A program made the translations under genes and the position numbers. The notes under the pieces are model-generated. The model made no database searches and was not told the DNA's origin. It saw nothing but the letters and a program-made list of their open reading frames with translations. DNA of 64,000 bases from Bacteroidales bacterium (GTDB lineage Bacteria; Bacteroidota; Bacteroidia; Bacteroidales; F082), in assembly GCA_021647205.1 (NCBI GenBank), contig JAKIVD010000009.1, positions 62,001-126,000 of the forward strand, written 5' to 3'. Shown one piece after another: positions 36,490 through 43,424 of the stretch (position 1 is the first letter of the stretch; every line of letters starts with the position of its first letter).

Positions 36490-38357
36490 TATTTCCGGTT
36501 TTTATTGATTTGATTTTTCAGTTCATCAATCTCTTTTTGCTGCTGAATGATGTAAAGGGAGAGTTCCTCAATTTTTTCCATCATCAGTCTTTGCATTTCA
36601 CCCACTTCCAATCCTGATTCCTTTATTTCTTCGGCAGCAGGGATATTGGGTAAATGCCCGTTGGTTTCAATAAAGGCATCCAACTCTTTCAGTGGCATCA
36701 GTTTGTAATCCTTCCCGAAAACATAGTCGGGCCAGCCGGCGATCAGGTCCACCCGCAACTCTTCACAAATGATTTTTCCGGCCACCGAAAGTTTGTAACC
36801 GGTGGCGAAAGTTTGTCCGCCAATGGCAACATTTCCGGAATTGCGTTGCACTGTAATGTGCGGCCCATAGGTCGTTGCTGAAGCTTTTCCCCAAAGCTCC
36901 ATATGGTTGCCAACTCCGTCATACATCCAGTACATGCCGAAGGTTGCATCGCTGTCTTCAGCAAGGAAGATGCGTGAGCTGTCTTCGCTGCCAGCTGTAA
37001 CGGGATTTACATAAACAGACGCCAGTTCATTGGTTCCATCGTAAATGGTTAAAGGTGCCATCAGCCTGTTTACGGTAACATCACCGCTGAAGTCGCCGGC
37101 GACACTGTATAGATTACTCCAGCGTTTACTACTTGTCCCGAGCGTTTTCACATTATTCGTCCAGGGATAGAAGCTGGAAGTGCTGAAGTAATACTCATCG
37201 GTTTTGCTTGAAAAATTGTCGGTGCTGCTCATTAAAAGCATGTTGCCGTACCAGGTTGAGATCGCCCAATCATCCTGAGTTGTACTTACGAACTCCAGTG
37301 TTGCTCCAGAAGCAGCTGAACTAATTCGTGCCGTCTGCCAGGGCCCCCTAACCTCAAGTGTTCGGGCAGGAGTATCAATTCCAATACCGGCTTTACCTGT
37401 TACTTTTAACGTATCGCCAATAGTTACATTTTCTGAGAAGTCTCCATCAACACTGTACACATTACTCCATCGATAAGGACTCAATCCCAGCGACCTTACA
37501 TTGCTGGAAGCAGGGTGAAAGAAGCCAGCGCCAAAGGTATACTGAAGCGTTGTTGTTGCAAATCCATCCGAGGATGATTGCATGCGCATTGAGCCAATCT
37601 CACTTCCAATGGCCCAATCGGTTGTATTTGTATTGACAAATTCAAGATATGCGGCACTTGTGGAAGAAGTAATCCTTGCGGTGCGCTCACCTCCTTTTAC
37701 CTCAAGCGTACGTTGGGGGGTTATGGTACCAATTCCTATATTTCCCGAAATACTGTCGATATAGAAGGTGCCGTCAGATGTAATTGAATTTCGGCTGATG
37801 GTAAAGTCGTTGTTATTTATCATTCCAACATACCATCCCTTATTAAACTCTCCCCCGAGACGATAAATGATATAAGCATTACTAGATTCTGATGCCTTGT
37901 TGATAATAATTCCTGCATAACCGATGGTTGACTTGACTCTTAAAAAAGCAGATCCGGTCGATGATCTTACATCAAGATTGTAGCCGGGAAAGGTCGTACC
38001 TATTCCAACCTTGTCTCCCGAATTTGAAAGGTAAGTATAGGAGCCACTTCTTGTCCACAGGCCACCGGTCGAACCCTCATCCCAGGTAACTCCGTTAAAA
38101 AAGAAGAATTTGTCGAGGTCGGTGTCGTAAACCATCAATCCGGCAACAGCCGTTGCGGCCAGTGTATTTCTGGCGGCAGTGGTCAAACGTGGGATCAGCA
38201 ATCCCTTGTCAGAAGATTTTACGTCCAGCATGGCTGAAGCATCGGGAGTGGACCCGTCAACGTTGACAGCTACCTGAGCTGTAAGAAAATTTACCGTTAC
38301 AAAGAGTATGGTCAGTGTAAGCAGTAATCCGCGTTTTGTAAGTAAATTTGTGTTCAT
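36489..38357 (-). CDS. Secreted tail-fibre-like protein with S74-type C-terminal chaperone segment
   Basis: A 622-residue exported protein. Signal peptide to about residue 27 (LTAQ), then the module VAVNVDGSTPDASAMLDVKSSDKGLLIPRLT shared with the 19770 gene. Two tandem copies of a roughly 105-residue unit begin PQRTLEVKGGERTARIT and PARTLEVRGPWQTARIS. The C-terminus (VFGKDYKLMPLKELDAFIETNGHLPNIP, then a coiled coil MEKIEELSLYIIQQQKEIDELKNQI) resembles the intramolecular chaperone/trimerisation segments of phage-like fibres. It is probably a trimeric surface fibre. TAATG coupling with the 33613 gene suggests the two products act together. Confidence 0.82.
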   Translation of the reverse strand: MNTNLLTKRGLLLTLTILFVTVNFLTAQVAVNVDGSTPDASAMLDVKSSDKGLLIPRLTTAARNTLAATAVAGLMVYDTDLDKFFFFNGVTWDEGSTGGLWTRSGSYTYLSNSGDKVGIGTTFPGYNLDVRSSTGSAFLRVKSTIGYAGIIINKASESSNAYIIYRLGGEFNKGWYVGMINNNDFTISRNSITSDGTFYIDSISGNIGIGTITPQRTLEVKGGERTARITSSTSAAYLEFVNTNTTDWAIGSEIGSMRMQSSSDGFATTTLQYTFGAGFFHPASSNVRSLGLSPYRWSNVYSVDGDFSENVTIGDTLKVTGKAGIGIDTPARTLEVRGPWQTARISSAASGATLEFVSTTQDDWAISTWYGNMLLMSSTDNFSSKTDEYYFSTSSFYPWTNNVKTLGTSSKRWSNLYSVAGDFSGDVTVNRLMAPLTIYDGTNELASVYVNPVTAGSEDSSRIFLAEDSDATFGMYWMYDGVGNHMELWGKASATTYGPHITVQRNSGNVAIGGQTFATGYKLSVAGKIICEELRVDLIAGWPDYVFGKDYKLMPLKELDAFIETNGHLPNIPAAEEIKESGLEVGEMQRLMMEKIEELSLYIIQQQKEIDELKNQINKNRK

Positions 38358-38559
38358 AATTATGAAATTTGTTAGTAATGAGATGTTTATAAATATCGAT
38401 TATAAGTATTTCTAAATGGCAAAGCCCCCTGGTTTCTTGTTAACGCTTAACAAAACTAATTAGAAATTACACAAATCAGAAGATTTTCAATAAAATATGA
38501 TTTATTGTAGCAAATAAGCTTGCTTGTTTTTCCATCGGTTTACGCGAGATGGCCGTCAG

Positions 38560-38567
38560 TATTTTTG
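38560..38567 (+). promoter_or_regulatory. Candidate -7 box for mnmA
   Basis: TATTTTTG matches TAnnTTTG, 34 nt upstream of the mnmA ATG. A near match (GACCTTTG, 38569-38576) follows directly, so the exact start site is uncertain. No TTTG at a clear -33 distance was found. Confidence 0.35.
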
Positions 38568-38601
38568 CGACCTTTGCATCCTGAAACGAAGATTTGTCCA
38601 T

Positions 38602-39663
38602 ATGAAAATTGCTGCATTGGTTTCGGGCGGGGTGGACAGCTCAGTAACCATTCCTTTATTAAAGGAAAAAGGTTACGACCCCCATATTTTCTACATCCGT
38701 ATTGGGATGGAAGAAGATGATGCGTTTATGGATTGCCCTGCCGAAGAAGACATTGAGATTACAACCTGGATTGCCAAAAAATACGGCTGCAAATTCGACA
38801 TCGTTGACCTGCAAAATGAATACTGGTCAACAGTAGTTAAATACACCATCGATACGGTAAAACAAGGGCTGACCCCCAACCCGGATATCATGTGCAATGT
38901 ACTGATTAAGTTCGGGGCTTTTAATGAAAAACACGGACAAAAATTCGACAAGATTGCAACTGGCCACTATGCCTCAACAACTGAAAACAAGGAAGGCACT
39001 TTTCTGGCCACTGCCAAAGACCGGACAAAAGACCAGACCTACTTTTTGGGACAAATTACTTATCCGCAACTGCAGAAAGTGATGTTTCCCATCGGGCATT
39101 TGCCCAAGCCGGAAGTACGACGAATGGCCGAAGAAATGAAACTGCCCAGCGCCCACCGTCCCGACAGTCAGGGCATCTGCTTTTTGGGGAAAATCAATTA
39201 CAACGATTTTATCCGCAAGCACATTGGCGAAAATCCGGGATTGGTGGTCGATCTGGAAACCGGAAAGACACTTGGCGAACACAAAGGGGTCTGGTTTCAC
39301 ACCATCGGGCAGCGCCGCGGACTGGGACTGAGTGGCGGTCCCTGGTTTGTGGTAAGAAAAGACATGGCCAATAATATCATTTACGTTTCTAACGGTTACG
39401 ACCCGGTTGCACAGTATGGAAAAAAGATTCCACTGGATGGTCTTCATTTCTTCAACCCAAACCATGATTACGGCAGCTTAGAAAAAATCAAGTTTAAAAT
39501 CAGGCACCAGCCGGAGTTTAATTCCGGGAAATTAGTGAGAAATGCAAATGGGATATCCATTGTTTCCGATCAAAAAATATCGGGTATTGCACCGGGTCAG
39601 TTTGCCGTATTTTATGATTTGGAAGAAAAAACTTGTTTGGGAAGTGGGGTTATTTCTGATTAA
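38602..39663 (+). CDS. mnmA: tRNA-specific 2-thiouridylase
   Basis: A 353-residue MnmA, which makes the 2-thio group of U34 in tRNA-Lys, Glu and Gln. The PP-loop ATPase motif SGGVDSS lies at the N-terminus. Catalytic cysteines are the ones in NPDIMCNVLIKF (about 92) and GICFLG (about 190), and GQRRGLGLSGGPWFV marks the central domain. I use ATG 38602 (MKIAALVSGG). An upstream in-frame TTG would add an unconserved 26-residue extension. The stop directly abuts the stop of the next, convergent gene. Confidence 0.96.
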   Translation: MKIAALVSGGVDSSVTIPLLKEKGYDPHIFYIRIGMEEDDAFMDCPAEEDIEITTWIAKKYGCKFDIVDLQNEYWSTVVKYTIDTVKQGLTPNPDIMCNVLIKFGAFNEKHGQKFDKIATGHYASTTENKEGTFLATAKDRTKDQTYFLGQITYPQLQKVMFPIGHLPKPEVRRMAEEMKLPSAHRPDSQGICFLGKINYNDFIRKHIGENPGLVVDLETGKTLGEHKGVWFHTIGQRRGLGLSGGPWFVVRKDMANNIIYVSNGYDPVAQYGKKIPLDGLHFFNPNHDYGSLEKIKFKIRHQPEFNSGKLVRNANGISIVSDQKISGIAPGQFAVFYDLEEKTCLGSGVISD

Positions 39664-40602
39664 TCAGTCCTTCACACAGCGGACACTTGCCCCTACCGTT
39701 TTAAAGAAGCTATCAAACCGATACACTCCATCTTCTTCGTAGCTCAACATCCGTCCCACAGCTGCTTCGTTGCTAAATTCTGTTGCCGACCACCAGACAC
39801 CTTCACCTCCTTTGCTGTAATAATTACCATAGGGGTTACGGCTTCCGCCGGGAAGTCCTGAAAAACCACTCAGGTTGTTACCGTTGCCATCATTAGCCCA
39901 ACCCGCAGTTGTTTTCATCTTTTTTCCTTCGTCGGTGCCCCGCCAATCAATATCATCTGCTTCGCTTTGGCTCATACCCAAATACATTTCCAGTTGTTTC
40001 CATTCGTTATCAGAAGGCAAATGCCATCCTGCAGGACAAACGTTCTTGGCCAATTGCCAATTGTACAAACGGCCGTAGGTTTCACAATTTACCGGATCGT
40101 CATCATAGCACCAGCTACCGCTTGCCGGATAATTCAGGTTTTCAGAAAACCAGGTTTGGTTGCCCAATTCGATGGTGGTGTAGGTTTGGTCGTCACGGGG
40201 GTCGGTAATTGTGCCGGTAACTCCTCCGCCTCCGTCACTCACAGTTACATCTTGCGAACTTTGCCCGGTTGAACCCTGAGTATCTTTTACTTCCAAAAGC
40301 GCCGAATAAGTACCCCCGGCCGAGTAGGTTACCTGTGTGATTTTTGTAGCCAGCCAATCGCTGTCCCAATTGCCATCCCCATCAAAGTCCCAGCGGACTT
40401 GCAACATATCTACCGAGTCTTCCTGATCGGTGCTGGCCGAAGCGTTAAATACAAAAAGGGTTTCGATGCTCCCGCTATTGGGAGTGACCGTAAATGATGC
40501 AGTCGGGGCAAAATTATCATCATCTTTTTTACATGCCTCAAATAAAAAACTTACAGTAGTTATCAGCGCAATTGACACAATTAAAAGTGATTTCTTCTTC
40601 AT
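39664..40602 (-). CDS. Lipoprotein with PKD and FISUMP domains
   Basis: A 312-residue predicted lipoprotein: MKKKSLLIVSIALITTVSFLFEAC gives lipobox Cys24. A PKD domain (about 34-125, with VRWDFDGDGNWDSDW and GGTYSALLEVKD) is followed by a Fibrobacter-succinogenes major paralogous (FISUMP) domain: TYTTIELGNQTWFSENL, GRLYNWQLAKNVCPAGWHLPSDNEW, WWSATEFSNEAAVGRML and a final GASVRCVKD. Proteins of this type are exposed on the cell surface; no enzymatic role is known to me. It has its own transcript, as trpB upstream ends in a terminator. Confidence 0.87.
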   Translation of the reverse strand: MKKKSLLIVSIALITTVSFLFEACKKDDDNFAPTASFTVTPNSGSIETLFVFNASASTDQEDSVDMLQVRWDFDGDGNWDSDWLATKITQVTYSAGGTYSALLEVKDTQGSTGQSSQDVTVSDGGGGVTGTITDPRDDQTYTTIELGNQTWFSENLNYPASGSWCYDDDPVNCETYGRLYNWQLAKNVCPAGWHLPSDNEWKQLEMYLGMSQSEADDIDWRGTDEGKKMKTTAGWANDGNGNNLSGFSGLPGGSRNPYGNYYSKGGEGVWWSATEFSNEAAVGRMLSYEEDGVYRFDSFFKTVGASVRCVKD

Positions 40603-40686
40603 CGGTTTTGGTTTTTGGTTTGAAAGACGGCAATTTACAAAATATTTATGAAAAAAAATACGACTTAAACCCAAACCGGGCACACC

Positions 40687-40718
40687 AAAAACTCCCGAAG
40701 GAAATTCCCCCGGGAGTT
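40687..40718 (-). terminator. Terminator after trpB
   Basis: On the minus strand AACTCCCG (40718-40711) pairs with CGGGAGTT (40697-40690) around a 13-nt loop, followed by a U run (A run at 40687-40691 on +). It lies 25 nt after the trpB stop and isolates trpB from the gene downstream. Confidence 0.8.
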
Positions 40719-40743
40719 CATCACTTATTACTCAATTAAAAAC

Positions 40744-41943
40744 CTACAATAGTTTTCGTTCTACATCTTTATCGCCTCTTCCGGAAAGGTTGATGATACT
40801 GATTTGATTCTCCTTCCCTTTTAGCATTTGAAGTGCAAGTGCCACGGCATGAGATGATTCGATGGCGGGGATAATCCCCTCACTTTTTGACAGTAACTTA
40901 TAAGCTTCGATGGCCTCAGCATCGGTAACCAGGTGGTAATCTGCCCTTCCCGTATCCTTCAACAATGCATGTTGCGGGCTAATGCCCGGATAATCCAAAC
41001 CGGCAGCTATGGAATAAGTGGGGTAAACATCTCCATTCTCATCAGAAAGCGCATAGGAAAAAGTGCCCTGGAAGACACCGGGTTTTCCCATGCTTAAAGT
41101 TGCGGCGGTTTTTCCAAAAACAGCACCTTCGCCGCCGCCTTCGGCACCATGAATGGCCACCGCTTCATCATACAAAAAATCGGCAAACAGCCCAATGGAG
41201 TTTGAACCGCCGCCCACGCAGGCAAACAGGTGGTCGGGCAGGCGGCCTTCTGCTTCCAAAAACTGCTGCTTTGCTTCCTTCCCGATAACACGCTGGAAAT
41301 AACCGACCATCGTCGGGTAAGGATGCGGCCCTACCTGCGAACCCAGCAAATAATACACATCGGGGTTTTCGATATAATACCCCAGTGCGGCATCCACAGC
41401 ATCTTTGAGCGTTGCCCGCCCCTCGTTGGTCAATACCAATTCGGCACCCAGCATTTCGATACGGCTTACATTCATCTTTTGCCGTGCGGCATCGGTTGCC
41501 CCCATAAATATTTTGCACTTCATCCCAAACAAAGCAGCAGCCGTTGCTGTAGCTACACCATGCTGACCGGCACCGGTTTCGGCAACAATTTCGGTAGCGC
41601 CCATGCGTTTGGCAAGTAATATTTGTCCGATGCAATTGTTGATTTTATGCGAGCCCGTATGGTTGAGGTCTTCCCGTTTCAAATATATTTTCGACCCTGC
41701 AATTTCAGACAGATTGCGGGCATAATACAAAGGGGACGGCCGGCCCACAAAGGTTTTCAGGTAATGGATGTATTCTTCCTCAAAATCAGGTTGCGATTTC
41801 GTTTGCTCAAAAAATGCAGCCAGGTTAAGGAGTTTCCCCTCCAGAACCGGTGGAACGTACATCCCTCCGTACTCCCCGAACAAGCCGTTTATTGATTCAT
41901 ATTTGTTTGTCTTAATTCCATTTTCAATTATTGATGTCTTCAT
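40744..41943 (-). CDS. trpB: Tryptophan synthase beta chain (orphan)
   Basis: A 399-residue TrpB1-type subunit that joins indole with serine to give tryptophan, using PLP. The PLP lysine is Lys100 in REDLNHTGSHKINN, and the phosphate-binding GGGSNSIG and the COMM/active-site segment ETGAGQHG are intact. It stands alone: no trpA or other trp genes are nearby and a terminator follows it. In many Bacteroidota trpB is the first gene of a trpB-E-G-D-C-F-A operon, so this may be a detached first gene. Upstream lies a Trp-codon leader with attenuator (42080-42210), which implies control by charged tRNA-Trp. Confidence 0.97.
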   Translation of the reverse strand: MKTSIIENGIKTNKYESINGLFGEYGGMYVPPVLEGKLLNLAAFFEQTKSQPDFEEEYIHYLKTFVGRPSPLYYARNLSEIAGSKIYLKREDLNHTGSHKINNCIGQILLAKRMGATEIVAETGAGQHGVATATAAALFGMKCKIFMGATDAARQKMNVSRIEMLGAELVLTNEGRATLKDAVDAALGYYIENPDVYYLLGSQVGPHPYPTMVGYFQRVIGKEAKQQFLEAEGRLPDHLFACVGGGSNSIGLFADFLYDEAVAIHGAEGGGEGAVFGKTAATLSMGKPGVFQGTFSYALSDENGDVYPTYSIAAGLDYPGISPQHALLKDTGRADYHLVTDAEAIEAYKLLSKSEGIIPAIESSHAVALALQMLKGKENQISIINLSGRGDKDVERKLL

Positions 41944-41987
41944 GTTTTCTGATTTTAAAATTATTGTTTTAAAGTTTACTCATCTTT

Positions 41988-42062
41988 TTATTTTTCATTT
42001 TCGGCAGCCTTTCCCTGCCATCGGAATATTGTCCGTTTTATCCAGTCTTGTACACCATTCAT
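41988..42062 (-). CDS. Possible 24-codon small ORF between attenuator and trpB
   Basis: An ATG at 42062 opens a 24-residue frame (MNGVQDWIKRTIFRWQGK..., ending TAA at 41988) with two Trp codons at positions 7 and 15. It lies 17 nt after the attenuator U tract and 44 nt before trpB. It is preceded by AAAACTGAAAAG without a strong Shine-Dalgarno. It may be a second regulatory uORF or chance. No family match is claimed. Confidence 0.3.
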   Translation of the reverse strand: MNGVQDWIKRTIFRWQGKAAENEK

Positions 42063-42079
42063 CTTTTCAGTTTTTAAGT

Positions 42080-42116
42080 AAAAAAAAAGCCGCCCCAAAT
42101 TAATGGGACGGCTTTT
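42080..42116 (-). terminator. trp attenuator terminator
   Basis: On the minus strand AAAAGCCGTCCC (42116-42105) pairs with GGGGCGGCTTTT (42096-42085), a 12-bp stem with one G-U pair and an 8-nt loop, followed by a U tract of nine (42088-42080). It lies 22 nt after the leader peptide stop and 137 nt before trpB. Part of its 5' arm plus loop, TCCCATT (42108-42102), is perfectly complementary to AATGGGA inside the leader ORF (42161-42155), giving a competing antiterminator. Confidence 0.88.
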
Positions 42117-42138
42117 GTATTTTTGTTCAATCAGTCAA

Positions 42139-42210
42139 TTACACAGCAAGCTCTTCCCATTGGAAAAAATCGTTGTGCCACCACCAATTGTTATTTGTTG
42201 CAAAAATCAT
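42139..42210 (-). CDS. trpL: trp leader peptide with Trp-Trp-Trp
   Basis: A 23-codon ORF starting ATG at 42210 and ending TAA at 42139. The peptide begins MIFATNNNWWWHND and continues FFQWEELAV, so four of 23 residues are Trp, three in tandem at codons 9-11 (42186-42178). It lies directly downstream of a Bacteroidota promoter and upstream of a strong terminator and trpB, the exact layout of a transcription attenuator. Stalling at codons 9-11 leaves AATGGGA (codons 17-19) free to pair with the terminator arm. A ribosome reaching the stop covers it. The product is assumed to act only in cis. Confidence 0.85.
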   Translation of the reverse strand: MIFATNNNWWWHNDFFQWEELAV

Positions 42211-42214
42211 ACGG

Positions 42215-42247
42215 CAAATGTAGAAAACATTTTAATGGTTTGACAAA
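42215..42247 (-). promoter_or_regulatory. Promoter of the trpL-trpB transcript
   Basis: On the minus strand TTTG (42247-42244), 21 bp, TACATTTG (42222-42215): both Bacteroidota elements at an accepted spacing. The -7 box ends only 4 nt before the leader ATG, so the leader mRNA would be leaderless or nearly so. The -33 box is 3 nt beyond the hldD stop codon. Confidence 0.8.
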
Positions 42248-42250
42248 TTG

Positions 42251-43216
42251 CTAATAATAATTTCCATCGACCAGGTAATTCTGCACATAATCGCCAATCC
42301 CTTCTTCCAGGGAGTGAAAAGCATTTCCGTAACCGGCATTTTTCAATTTACTCATATTGGCTTCGGTAAAATACTGGTATTTGTCGCGGATGTCTTCAGG
42401 GGTGTCGATAAATTCGATATCGGGTTTTAATTCGAGGGCTGCAAAAGTTGACTTTGCCAAATCAAGAAAGGTTCGGGCTTTTCCGGTGCCCAAATTGTAC
42501 AGACCACTATCGGGTTTGGCAGCCATTAAAAACAGGATAACATCCACTACATCTTTTACATACACAAAATCGCGCAGTTGACCGCCATCTTTGTATTCGG
42601 GGTTATGGGAACGGAACAAGCGTACTTTCCCGGTATCTTTTATCTGACCGAAAGCGTGAAAAATTACCGAGGCCATCCTCCCTTTGTGGTATTCGTTGGG
42701 GCCGTACACATTAAAAAATTTCAGTCCTGCCCAGAAGGGAGGTTTGCTGTCCTGTTGCAATACCCATTTATCGAAATCATTTTTTGATTCACCGTAGGGA
42801 TTCAATGGCTTTAATTTTTCGACGATGGTGTGGTTGTCGTCGTAACCGAATTCCCCCATGCCATAAGTAGCCGCCGAGGAAGCGTAAATCACCGGGATTT
42901 GATGCCTTGCACATCGCTGCCAGATTTGCTTGCTGTAATTCAGGTTCAGCACATCAAAGACTGCTTTGTCGAATTCTGTTGTGTCAGTCCGGGCACCGAT
43001 GTGCAGTACGGTTTCCACCTCACCGGGATGTGCATCAAACCATTGAAAAAAATTATCGCGTTGTATTTTATCAGCAAACAACTTGCCCGTCAGGTTTTTC
43101 TCTTTTTCCGTCTTTGAAAAATCATCCACCAGGATCAAATCTGTAAAACCGGCCTCATTCAGTCTGCCGGTAAGCACACTGCCAATAAAACCTGCTGCCC
43201 CTGTAACTACTATCAT
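42251..43216 (-). CDS. hldD: ADP-L-glycero-D-manno-heptose 6-epimerase
   Basis: A 321-residue extended SDR epimerase making the L,D-heptose donor for lipopolysaccharide inner core. The NADP Rossmann motif TGAAGFIGS is at the N-terminus. The catalytic Tyr/Lys pair is in NPYGESKNDFDKWV (about 140), with Ser in SSAATYGMG and the family segment FNVYGPNEYHKGRMASVIFH. It is of usual length. No other heptose-pathway gene is adjacent. Its stop lies only a few bases from the trpL promoter, so the end of hldD and the trp control region are tightly packed. Confidence 0.95.
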   Translation of the reverse strand: MIVVTGAAGFIGSVLTGRLNEAGFTDLILVDDFSKTEKEKNLTGKLFADKIQRDNFFQWFDAHPGEVETVLHIGARTDTTEFDKAVFDVLNLNYSKQIWQRCARHQIPVIYASSAATYGMGEFGYDDNHTIVEKLKPLNPYGESKNDFDKWVLQQDSKPPFWAGLKFFNVYGPNEYHKGRMASVIFHAFGQIKDTGKVRLFRSHNPEYKDGGQLRDFVYVKDVVDVILFLMAAKPDSGLYNLGTGKARTFLDLAKSTFAALELKPDIEFIDTPEDIRDKYQYFTEANMSKLKNAGYGNAFHSLEEGIGDYVQNYLVDGNYY

Positions 43217-43233
43217 TTTTATTATCTTTTCGG

Positions 43234-43241
43234 CAAAGGTA
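43234..43241 (-). promoter_or_regulatory. Candidate -7 box for hldD
   Basis: On the minus strand TACCTTTG, a good TAnnTTTG match followed by CC, 17 nt upstream of the hldD ATG. No clear -33 TTTG was found at the expected spacing. Confidence 0.45.
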
Positions 43242-43376
43242 GAAAATACATGATTAAAAATAACGAACTTCTGACAAGCCCGGGAATACTGTTTTATAAA
43301 GGTACTCCTTTGCCCTCAGCATGAAAAAACAGCCATTCTTTTACATTCACTTTTTACATTTTCTGTTAATATTCTG

Positions 43377-43384
43377 TAAATTTG
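43377..43384 (+). promoter_or_regulatory. Candidate -7 box for the first protease gene
   Basis: TAAATTTG followed by CC, 40 nt upstream of the ATG at 43425. The -33 element is not obvious (T-rich sequence without G at the expected place). Confidence 0.4.
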
Positions 43385-43424
43385 CCTGATTTCAACAAAG
43401 TAATAAACCAAAACCCCTTTCAAA

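Noticed and set aside
33613-38357. Prophage tail module
   Set aside because: The fibre-like protein has a bacterial signal peptide and no capsid, terminase, baseplate or integrase gene is present.
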